Source: Larix sibirica
Lineage: Eukaryota > Streptophyta > Pinopsida > Pinales > Pinaceae
Reading direction: 5' to 3'
Assembly (NCBI GenBank): GCA_004151065.3
Contig: NWUY0304225525.1
Span: 1-11,071, forward strand
Length of the DNA stretch: 11,071 bases
Part shown: positions 1 to 6,889 of the stretch, one piece after another
Layout: every line of letters starts with the position of its first letter
Position numbering within the stretch: position 1 is the stretch's first letter
Notes under the pieces: model-generated
Database searches by the model: none
Told to the model about the DNA's origin: nothing
Seen by the model: the letters and a program-made list of their open reading frames with translations, nothing else
Program-made: the position numbers and the translations under genes

Positions 1-23
1 GAGTTTAAATTTAAAAAAAGAAA

Positions 24-373
24 TACACCTCAAACAATTGGATCTATGCCGGTTTAATTTCAATTTATGTAATTAATGGTTGGAGTTAAGGATGTATAAA
101 CATCCATGGATCTATGCTGGTTTAATTTTAATTTATGTAATTAATGTTGGAGTTAAGGATGTATAAACATCCAAAATAGATAAAATTGAATAATGATACA
201 TTTATTGCAGGGAGATGTGTAATGTTATGTAATATGACTATCTAATAAAAAAATACAAATGATGTTTAAACAAAAAAAATATTTTAATTTTGTTTTAATA
301 GGGAGATGGATCAAATATCTTAAGGTGTACAAATTTAAGATTAAAAAAAATTACACCTCAAGAAATTGGATCC
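24..373. repeat. AT-rich MITE-like repeat block with TACACCT ends
   Basis: A segment at 4-45 recurs directly at 328-373 (AAATTTAA..., TACACCTCAA, AATTGGATC). The second copy is also the right arm of an inverted repeat. Arms 308-329 and 352-373 match at 19 of 22 positions around a 22-base AT-rich loop. The 24-45 arm and the inverted 308-329 arm match at about 16 of 22 positions and could be the ends of a ~300-bp non-autonomous element. No transposase and no clean target-site duplication were seen. Confidence 0.5.
39..173. repeat. Tandem direct repeat, two ~67-bp units
   Basis: Unit 1 (39-106) and unit 2 (107-173) start TGGATCTATGC and end AAACATCCA, differing at only a few positions. Each ends with a small hairpin of GGATGT, a four-base loop (ATAA) and ACATCC, at 90-105 and 157-172. 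Confidence 0.95.
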
Positions 374-439
374 CTACACTATATCTACACTTCCTCCCTC
401 AAGAATGTATACACTTTCTCTCTCAATTAAAACTATGAC

Positions 440-448
440 TATATAAAG
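440..448 (+). promoter_or_regulatory. Candidate TATA box (TATATAAAG)
   Basis: TATATAAAG is a close match to the plant TATA consensus, and pyrimidine-rich sequence of leader-like composition follows. If used, the leader to the ATG would be about 780 bases. It might then contain an intron, for example from the AAG|GTATAC donor near 594 to an acceptor such as the TAG at 1246-1248. This is inference; a weaker TATA motif lies closer to the ATG. Confidence 0.35.
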
Positions 449-729
449 AATATCAAACCCAAAATTATACGAATCTAAGTTAAGTACATATCCAAAAAGC
501 CAAGCACTTCCCTATCCATTTTGTTGAAAGTTATACATTTCCCAAACCTTCATCCCATTTTTCTGAGTTCCATTTTCTTGTAATATTTTCAAGGTATACC
601 TTTGCTGCTGATGCATCAATATGCAAACCCCATTGTTTCCCCACCACACAAAGAATCTTCTTTCTTCTTAACCTGTGATGCTTCATAGCCCATGAGAATA
701 TATTGGGAAGCCCAGTTGATATGTCGTGT

Positions 730-830
730 CCTTCTCTTTGTACTGAATTCCTTGTAACATCTACTTTTTATCATTTTATTCCTCCTCTTTGTACTGCATT
801 CCTTGTAACATCTCCTTTTATCATATTATT
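730..830. repeat. Tandem duplication of a ~50-bp pyrimidine-rich unit
   Basis: Copy 1 (730-780) and copy 2 (781-830) share CTCTTTGTACTG, ATTCCTTGTAACATCT and TTTTATCAT, with a few substitutions and one T gained or lost. The copies abut, as expected of a local tandem duplication. Confidence 0.92.
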
Positions 831-1172
831 CCCCGCATTCCCTCCTTTAATGCTCGGTTTGATTCGGTTCTGTTTAATAGCAACTGCTCTGATCTGGGTT
901 AACTTTAGAAGCCCATTGACTGCAGCTCAAACAGCGGTCCAATGGCAGAGGCTTCTTCTTTATAGTGGGGTATGAAACAGAGACACCAAAAGAAGCCATG
1001 ACCTCATCCAATCTCCAAAGTTGATTGAGTTCCAACACCCCCTTTTTCAGGCTGGTCAAGGCTCTGTTTAAAATACCTCTCCAAATTCGCCTAACAAAGG
1101 GGTTTTGAGCAGTTAACAAAGACTTTTGCAAAAGTAAACAATACCCAATTTATGATTGATTTGATTCAGCAC

Positions 1173-1179
1173 TATATAT
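1173..1179 (+). promoter_or_regulatory. Alternative TATA-like motif close to the ATG
   Basis: TATATAT lies 79-85 bases before the start codon. Transcription starting about 30 bases downstream would give a leader of around 50 bases. It could equally be ordinary AT-rich sequence within a longer leader or a 5' UTR intron. Confidence 0.25.
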
Positions 1180-1257
1180 TTGGATGTCCTGTGTACAATA
1201 TGTCTTTGAGCAAGCAAGTCCCTGAGGATTCTTGCTTTGATTGATTAGCTCTCAAGC

Positions 1258-3782
1258 ATGAATAGCTTTGTTAGCAATTTCAAATCCCAGCCTGAGAACC
1301 GAAATTCCACAGCAAAATTAACTCCCCAGACAGAGAAAATGTATCAGATGAAGAAGCCCACCATGGAGTCTCACTCAGAGAGGCCCGCTATGTTACAGGA
1401 AGTCAATGTTTCAACAGAAACGGGGCTAGTTCTGTCAACAGACCCAAAGCCTCGTTTGAGATGGACTGCAGAGCTTCATGATAGATTTGTAGATGCTGTG
1501 ACTAAACTTGGAGGTCCAGATAGTAAGTAGATTGGCCTTATCTGCCTTCTCTTTTCAGTGTCTTTGACTACTAAAAATTGCTAAAAGATACTGGCAATTT
1601 ACTTCTTGAAGAGCCCATTGATTTGAATTCAATCAGCATGTATGTATTACAAGAGAAGTTGAATTTTTAATATTAACGTTTTGTTTGTTTTTTTTAATTC
1701 GTGTTGCAGAGGCTACACCCAAGGCTGTGAGGACACGCATGGGTGTCGAAGGCCTTACTCTTTATCACCTAAAGAGCCATCTTCAGGTATCTGCATTTAG
1801 TATATGGATTCTTGGTATTGAACCTAAGCGTTTGACATTGATTCAATCAAATATTACATTTTGCATTAAGATCTTTTGTATGACTGAGAGGCGGTTGTGC
1901 TTTATTGGTGTCAGAAATTCAGGCTTGGCAAGCAGCCTCACAAGGAAGTTAGTGTGGATACTAGCAGGGACGGTGAGACACATTCTCGTTGCGTGCATTT
2001 GGGTTTCTGTTGTTTTCATAACACTTGCCTTTTATAGGGTTAGCAAAGCACTGGCAGAATCATTTAGGTGTTTGCCTTCATTGAGAGTAGTCAATGATCG
2101 TTATTGAATTATTTTTATGATTCTATTTCAGGATTGCCTCATGGAGGACCTGTTACAGGTTATGGGTCAACATCTTGTCGGGTTGCTGAGGTTCAAGTTG
2201 CATGCAACTCTGTTCCAAGCATCATTCCAGCAAATATAACAGAGTAAGCACCGCTATCATCTTTTCATCTGTACTTTTTTTACACACAACTCAATTTATT
2301 AGCTCTATTTTAATTCATTTTCTCGATGGTAGGCTTCCCTCCAGTCCGGAAATGCATAGTATTCAAAGTCTTTTATTTCTTGAACCTTCTCAGATCTTGG
2401 GTTAATGCTCTCAATTCTTTTGTTGGTTGGACTATGGTCTAGCAGTAGGTTCGTGGGAGTTTACCACGACTAGCCCATCTTCTATTTTCAGTGCATTCCT
2501 GTATGGACTCCACCTGAGAATCCCCAGAGTGACATGTCATAAGTTTTGGTCGTCCAGCCAAAAACTGGGTGGTTTATGTTAAAAAAAAGCTTTCAATTTT
2601 GTTAGGACTTAGGAGACTGCGCTTTAGTCTATTTCTGTTAGGAGACTGTGCTTCTGGTTTATGGTCTCCGACTCTCTAGGCCAATTTTATCTTCTCCAAA
2701 TGATTTTTTTTTCTTAAGACTATTGAATCATTGATGCAATTGGAGAAAGAAGATCTAGCTAACATTCTTTGCGTGTATCTCAGCACCTTGCAGATCACAG
2801 AGGCCCTGAGGATGCAAATGGAGGTGCAGAGAAGGTTGCACGAGCAGCTGGAGGTAAGGGCTATATTTCCCCTTTTAGCTTCCATTTATTGTACATGACT
2901 CTGCCATGCTGTAGAGAAGTCTGAACTTAAAATGTCACATTGATTTTGTGCCTTTGTTTTTAGCAGGTCCAAAGACACTTGCAACTTCGTATAGAAGCAC
3001 AGGGAAAGTATTTGCAGTCAATTCTAGAAAAAGCAAGGGAAACTCTTGCAGGTTACAACTTGGGGTCAATTGGATTGGAAGCTACTCGTGCAGAACTTTC
3101 TGAGTTGGCCTCAAAAGTGAAAAGTGAATGTTTTAAATCCTCATTTTCTGCTTTGACCTTCTCCACTATCCCCGAAATCCCTGGTCTATTTCCAGAATCT
3201 CAGATTGGCCTTCAGCAATCACAGGCTGCAGACTGTTCTACATATAGCTGCCTCACTTCAAATGAGAGTTCTGAGAAGAGCCCTACAGAGAATTTGCAGG
3301 ATGGTGGTAGAAAACGCCCAAGGTCTGCATATGATAACAAAGTGCAGTTTTGGCAGGATGAAATCAGAGAAGATATGAGGCTGCACGATCTGACAGGAGA
3401 AGAAAATCTTTCTTCTCCCTCCTCTAGAACCAAGGATTATTCAGTTGTTTTTCATGAGAGGTCTACTAGTGACATGGTACAGGCAGAAAAAAGTGGCAAT
3501 CGTTTGTCTGACAAAAAAGGAAAAGAGAGTGACATGAATGGAGTGCTTGTTGATCCACCAATAACAAGAACATTAGCCTTTTCTAATGCTCTATCTCTAC
3601 AAGAAAATAGTCAAATGTACGAGGCAACAAAAGTTTATACGAATCAAGATAAAACACGTTCCAAGGGGTATAACAAATTCTCGAAAATGGCAGAGGATTT
3701 GGACTTGAATTCCAACGGTGATACCACGGTGTCCTCCAAGGAAAGGGAGCTTGATTTGAATGGTTTTGGCTGGAGCAGATGA
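1258..3782 (+). CDS. MYB-CC (GARP/G2-like) transcription factor, MYR1/MYR2-PHL type, six exons
   Basis: I join exons 1258-1522, 1710-1786, 1915-1972, 2132-2243, 2784-2853 and 2967-3782. All introns are GT-AG and the frame holds, giving 465 residues. An in-frame TAG at 1246 supports the ATG at 1258. Residues ~64-118 form a one-repeat MYB domain (PKPRLRWTAELHDRFVDAV, then LTLYHLKSHLQKFRLGKQ). Residues ~175-222 form the MYB-CC coiled coil (ALRMQMEVQRRLHEQLE, then RIEAQGKYLQSILEKA). A basic patch RKRPR (309-313) may be a nuclear localisation signal. The tail has two LDLN motifs (439-442, 456-459) and ends ELDLNGFGWSR, much like Arabidopsis MYR1/MYR2. Family members are nuclear DNA-binding proteins that dimerise through the coiled coil; relatives act in phosphate-starvation signalling, phloem identity or flowering time. 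The exact role here is unknown. The 77-bp second exon is typical of the family. Helix-2 residues 95-99 (VRTRM) differ from the usual VMRTM. Confidence 0.93.
1523..1709 (+). other. Intron 1 of the MYB-CC gene
   Basis: The donor is GTAAGT after GATA, and the acceptor is TTGCAG preceded by a T-rich tract. It splits a lysine codon (A + AG) inside the conserved GGPDKATPK motif, so the protein junction itself confirms the boundaries. Confidence 0.93.
1787..1914 (+). other. Intron 2 of the MYB-CC gene
   Basis: This is a phase-0 intron. It separates the codons for SHLQ and KFRLGKQ at the end of the MYB domain, a position where MYB-CC genes commonly carry an intron. The donor is GTATCT and the acceptor is GTGTCAG. 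Confidence 0.9.
1973..2131 (+). other. Intron 3 of the MYB-CC gene
   Basis: The donor is GTGAGA and the acceptor is CTATTTCAG. A glycine codon is split (G + GA), giving TSRD-G-LPHGG across the junction in the variable linker between the MYB domain and the coiled coil. Confidence 0.85.
2244..2783 (+). other. Intron 4 of the MYB-CC gene (longest intron, with a SINE-like insertion)
   Basis: The donor is GTAAGC at 2244. The acceptor is the CAG ending at 2783, with a CTAAC branch-point-like motif at 2759-2763. It splits an aspartate codon (GA + C), and exon 5 then reads TLQITEALRMQ. A second CAG ends at 2793, but using it would shift the frame and reach a stop within a few codons. The 2783 site is therefore the one that makes protein. 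The intron carries the short insertion at 2427-2588 and, just after it, two diverged copies of a TTAGGAGACTGYGCTT motif (2609-2624 and 2638-2653). Confidence 0.8.
2427..2588 (+). mobile_element. SINE-like short retroposon insertion in intron 4
   Basis: About 160 bp ending in an oligo(A) run is flanked by imperfect direct repeats: GCTCTCAATTCTTTTGTTGG (2407-2426) and GCTTTCAATTTTGTTAGG (2589-2606). These look like target-site duplications of L1-type retroposition. TGGTCTAGCAG (2435-2445) matches the RNA polymerase III A-box pattern TRGYNNANNNG. A well-spaced B box was not found, so tRNA origin is uncertain. The orientation matches the host gene. Confidence 0.5.
2854..2966 (+). other. Intron 5 of the MYB-CC gene with NAGNAG acceptor
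   Basis: This phase-0 intron lies between LHEQLE and VQRHLQLRIEAQ. The donor is GTAAGG. The 3' end reads TTTTTAGCAG, so splicing may use the AG at 2963 or the AG at 2966. The first choice adds one glutamine between LHEQLE and VQRH. The 2966 site gives the spacing normal for the family. Confidence 0.88.
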
Positions 3783-4110
3783 GCATTGTTTCTCAACGTA
3801 TCTCAGCCTTTGTCACATCTGAGGAAGCAATAACTGCTTTCACGAATGAGATTCATAGCCATAACCATTGTATTATGACTTTATACATTGCTTGGAGATG
3901 AGAAGGCTTTGTAGTCTTTTTCCCTTAAGTTTTAAACCTGATTGAGTCCTTTTCTGACAGACCAGTAGGATATGCACCATTCTGGAGATGTACTATGATG
4001 TAAATATTGCAATTATACCAGCGTATACTCTGAAAATTCTTGGCTTCTGTGGTTCTTTGTATTCCTCAGTTAAGTCAAGGCTACTTTTACCATTGAAAAG
4101 TTCAAATAAA
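3783..4110 (+). other. Probable 3' UTR of the MYB-CC gene
   Basis: Noncoding sequence follows the TGA stop at 3780-3782. It has T-rich stretches and TGTAA-type motifs as in plant 3' ends, and a canonical AATAAA at 4105-4110. The true cleavage site cannot be seen and could lie earlier, since plant signals are degenerate. Confidence 0.5.
4105..4110 (+). terminator. Candidate polyadenylation signal AATAAA
   Basis: This is an exact AATAAA about 320 bases downstream of the stop codon, on the gene's strand and in AT-rich context. It is a candidate near-upstream element for 3' end formation. Confidence 0.4.
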
Positions 4111-4585
4111 TTATAATGCATGCCTAAGAGGTTTGGCTTGCTTCATTTTCCAAAGAACGTTTGATGCTACCATGACAAACTTTAGGCATATACTGACTAA
4201 TACTCTAATACTGTATTTGAAAAGAAACTATTCTATTTTCTTTTAATCTTGTGCTGGTGAAACTCGGGATTCAAATTCTCTTTAAACAGATATTCTGGTT
4301 TGGCTTGGTCATACACACCGGTCTCTCTCTCTCTCCTAAAGAGAAAGAGGTCCAGGTGACCTAATGAGAATCATCATTGATAATTAAGGCATTATTGTAA
4401 TCATAGCTCATGATCTATGTTGCAGAGCCACTGTAAAAAAGTTAACTAACAGATGGCCATCAGATAAGAGGAAGTTTTTGATTTTGAGTTGGCGAAGTTC
4501 AGTGCCATGTTTATTAAGCAACCACATTCGTCAGACTGTTGGGAGGTTCGCACCAACCACTTATGACTTTTCTGTCAACACAGTC
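4111..4585. other. Intergenic sequence, no gene seen
   Basis: This stretch follows the MYB-CC gene. It contains a short CT microsatellite (about 4321-4335) and otherwise unique-looking AT-rich sequence. No open frame shows family features on either strand. Confidence 0.6.
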
Positions 4586-4853
4586 TTGAGACAAGGGAAA
4601 TCTGAAAGATCAATAGGAATATTGTTATGGATGGATACTATTGACTTGTAAGCACTGTCTTGTCAATGTTGATGTTCATGGTTGAGACAAGGGAAATCTG
4701 CAAGATCAATAGGAATATTGATTATGGATGGATATTATTGACTTGTAAGCAGTAGCACAGTCTTGCTAATTTTGATGTTCATGGTTGAGACAAGGGAAAT
4801 CTGCAAGATCAATAAGAATATTGATTATGGATAGATATTATTGACTTGTAAGC
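4586..4853. repeat. Three-copy tandem repeat, ~96-103 bp period
   Basis: Units start TTGAGACAAGGGAAATCTG at 4586, 4682 and 4785. Each runs through GATCAATA, GAATATTG and ATTGACTTGTAAGC. Copies 1 and 2 continue to GATGTTCATG; copy 3 stops after TTGTAAGC at 4853. Copies 2 and 3 are more alike than either is to copy 1. Confidence 0.95.
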
Positions 4854-5196
4854 CTAGGGAATAGATAGAAGCATCTATGCCAAAAGTAGAAAAACACTTT
4901 TTATATGATGAAAACAACCATTAATAATTGCATTCATTACTTCCAGTCCCATATAAGCGGTGGTGGAATTCTGCCAAAAAATGGTTCCACAATTCTCTTC
5001 GTAAATCTCTTTTTAAAACACTATTCTGCATCTTTAGTTAAAGTAGCCTTCGAGCAAGAATCTCTATGCTATATCATGTCAATGTCAAAGTCACCTACGT
5101 ACTGCCTTCAATCACATTATACATATGAATGAATTTGATTTTATCCTCCCTTGACCAATTCGTCTCGTTCCCTGAAGTCCCAAGGCCTTCACGTGA
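4854..5196. other. Intergenic sequence, no gene seen
   Basis: A 75-codon open frame at 4905-5132 has no recognisable motif and lies between two repeat blocks. I treat it as chance. No RNA gene or regulatory structure is apparent. Confidence 0.55.
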
Positions 5197-5445
5197 CTAC
5201 ATTACTTTACATTATTCCTGTACTCTAGGATTTATTTGGTAAGATTCCCTAATGCTCATTGTCCCTTTGACTATGATGGCTTCGAGCATTGCTTTTCTGA
5301 TCTGATGACACAATTGCTTTACATTACTACATTACATTATTCGTAGGCTCAATGATTTATTTGGTAAGATTCCCTAATGTTTATTGTCCCTTTGACTATG
5401 ATGGCTTTGAGCATTGCTTTTCTGATATGATGACACAATTGCTTT
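5197..5445. repeat. Direct duplication of a ~120-bp segment
   Basis: Copy 1 (5197-5320) and copy 2 (5327-5445) share GATTTATTTGGTAAGATTCC, GTCCCTTTGACTATGATGGC and GATGACACAATTGCTTT, with scattered substitutions. They are separated by a few bases of ACATTACTAC-type sequence. Confidence 0.95.
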
Positions 5446-5765
5446 AATTTTTAATTTGGATAGTATTAAATTTGGGCCAACCGATAGCAATGTTGAAAAA
5501 CTTGGCTCGGTGAACTTGAAGCTGGAGTATAAGGTTTCAACTCGAACTCCATAAAATCTCCATTGCAAAAATCATCCAAAATGAGGTCTTTTCTTTCCCT
5601 CTGCTTATGAGTTGGACTCGCTTGGAAATGAATACCCTCTAAATCTCGGAATGCTGTGTTAGGTTTATTTGAAACTCAATGTTTCAAGCTACATGCTGGT
5701 CTCATCATCGGAGGAAATACTTCACGAATTAAATATCATATTCAATGCCACCTACTCATAAATAG
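5446..5765. other. Intergenic sequence next to the PLE remnant, no gene seen
   Basis: No supported coding sequence. It abuts the T-run that marks the probable 3' end of the minus-strand retroelement. No duplicate of its end was found on the far side of the element. Confidence 0.5.
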
Positions 5766-5842
5766 TTTTTTTTTTGAGAAACCTAAGTTAGGTCGACTGC
5801 ATTTTCCGGATTTTTGTTTTTTACAAGACGAGTCACAGGTTT

Positions 5843-6248
5843 CTAGCTGTCACTCAATTTCAAGCCATCGTCTCTGTTTATGTTATTGGGATTCTTATCA
5901 ATTTCCACCGCTTCCTGAATCCTCCTTTTCATATAATGCTCTTCCCTCGCAGTTACACTTGCGTTTTCCATACAGATATGATGACCTGTGATATGAAAAT
6001 ACCCAGCTAAGGTGGGTGGATTTCTGGACGATGTCGACACAATGTTCTTTTATCTTTAACTGAATTGATCGTCCTGTTTCACCAATATATACTTTCCCAC
6101 GACTGACCAATATATACTTTCCCACAACTGCAAGGGATAGCATAGATACTTTGTATTTTATCGAATTAGTATGGTCCTTAGCCTTTTTAAACATATTCTT
6201 AATGAATGCCCTGTTGTTCCACCAATATATACTTTCCCACAGCTGCAA
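5843..6248 (-). pseudogene. Decayed GIY-YIG endonuclease domain of a Penelope-like element
   Basis: The minus strand encodes GKVYIGETGRS followed by LKIKEH in one frame. After a frameshift near 6010-6030 it reads HITGHHICMENASV, AREEHYMKRRIQEAVEI, then KNPNNINRDDGLKLSDS in another. These are the YIG half, conserved arginine, HxxxGH, catalytic-region glutamate and the NNxNRDDG motif typical of PLE endonucleases. The GIY half with its CxC linker (KGIYAIPCSCGKVYIG) is disrupted in this innermost copy by a one-base deletion plus a 25-bp duplication (6081-6130). It is intact in repeat copies further upstream. The usual W of DSWKP is a TAG stop at 5843-5845. Active, the domain would nick target DNA for retrotransposition; this copy cannot be functional. 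Confidence 0.85.
6081..6130. repeat. 25-bp tandem duplication within the endonuclease remnant
   Basis: ACCAATATATACTTTCCCAC plus GACTG (6081-6105) is followed by the same 20 bases plus AACTG (6106-6130). The duplication repeats the codons for the YIG motif. Confidence 0.97.
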
Positions 6249-6638
6249 GGGATAGCATAGATACCTTTGTATTTTATCGGATTAGTTTGATCCTTACCCT
6301 TTTCAACAATATTCTTGATGAATACCCTGTAAGTTACTCGTCACTGAGGGTCTAACCCACTATTACATGTGGGTTTTACTGTTGTGCAAGGGATAGCATA
6401 GATACCTTTGTATTTTATCGGATTAGTTTGATCCTTAGCCTTTTCCAACATATTCTTATTGAATACCCTGTTGTTCCACCGATATATACTTTCCCACAGC
6501 TGCAAGGGATAGCATAGATACCTTTGTATTTTGTCAGATTAGTTTGGTCCTTAGCCTTTTCTAGCATATTCTTAATGAATAACCTGTAAATTACTCGTCA
6601 CTGAGGGTCTAACCCACTATTACATGTGGGTTTGACTC
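6128..6638 (-). repeat. Nested tandem amplification of the PLE GIY-YIG segment
   Basis: A core beginning CTGCAAGGGATAGCATAG recurs four times (about 6128, 6243, 6384 and 6500). On the minus strand each encodes versions of KNMLEKAKDQTN and KYKGIYAIPC, and three of the four run on into CSCGKVYIG or a close variant. Cores alternate between two flanks: one ends in TATATACTTTCCCAC, the other in a ~55-bp segment with TTACTCGTCACTGAGGGTCT. The result is two ~256-bp units (6128-6383 and 6384-6638), each holding two diverged cores. The ~55-bp segment carries a hairpin of AACCCAC, eight-base loop, GTGGGTT (6354-6375 and 6611-6632). Confidence 0.88.
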
Positions 6639-6889
6639 ACCGCTGGAGAGTTTGTCTTGTTTACAAAGAGTCAAACTTGGGATCGAGTTAATTCTGCTTG
6701 ACAGAAGGGCCGAGCAGAGACAGACTTGGGAGTACTCGGTTTTTTAAACTATGCTCCATGGAACTCATATTGGCAGTGGATTAGCCTCCAGATAACAGTT
6801 TAAATGTGCATACAAGTTGTTTATGATGTTTTGTTTTTGTTTAGTAGATATTGTTTATGATGTTCAAACCAATGTCAATGTTATCAGCA
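6639..6889. other. Sequence flanking the PLE remnant, no gene seen
   Basis: It begins beside an inverted repeat, GTTTGACTC (6630-6638) and GAGTCAAAC (6668-6676), and has no supported open frame. It may be a remnant of another repeat family, but I cannot name one. Confidence 0.45.

Larger units (their letters stand above)
374..1257 (+). other. Upstream region and possible 5' leader of the MYB-CC gene
   Basis: No coding sequence was found here; short open frames show no family features. It is pyrimidine-rich from about 380 to 850, holds the TATA candidates and the 730-830 duplication, and ends at the ATG at 1258. A 5' UTR intron is possible but not demonstrable from sequence alone. Confidence 0.5.
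5766..6638 (-). mobile_element. Penelope-like retroelement remnant, 5'-truncated, Dryad-like
   Basis: On the minus strand the element reads from about 6638 down to a terminal run of ten A's (plus-strand T's at 5766-5775). It contains the C-terminal GIY-YIG endonuclease of Penelope-like elements and, upstream of it, an amplified segment of the same domain. No reverse transcriptase motifs were found at higher coordinates, so the copy is 5'-truncated, which is usual for PLEs. Established knowledge: PLEs of the Dryad group occur in conifers and have been interpreted as a horizontal acquisition from arthropods. Assignment to Dryad here is inference; PLE identity rests on the endonuclease motifs. 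Confidence 0.82.

Noticed and set aside
703-975. 90-codon plus-strand open frame upstream of the gene
   Set aside because: It spans the 50-bp tandem duplication, so its repeated hydrophobic stretch is a product of the repeat. The frame has no family features.
2716-2793. Extended open frame before exon 5, with an acceptor at TTCTTAAG
   Set aside because: It would need a phase-0 donor that exon 4 does not offer. The CTAAC branch motif and CAG at 2783 give a consistent frame instead.
5656-5991. 111-codon plus-strand open frame
   Set aside because: It is antisense to the PLE endonuclease remnant, whose minus-strand translation has clear family motifs.
6330-6365. Possible hammerhead ribozyme core in the PLE (minus-strand GTGACGAG), since PLEs often carry hammerheads
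   Set aside because: The conserved C of CUGANGA is replaced by G, and no GAAA box or closing stems follow in the right places.
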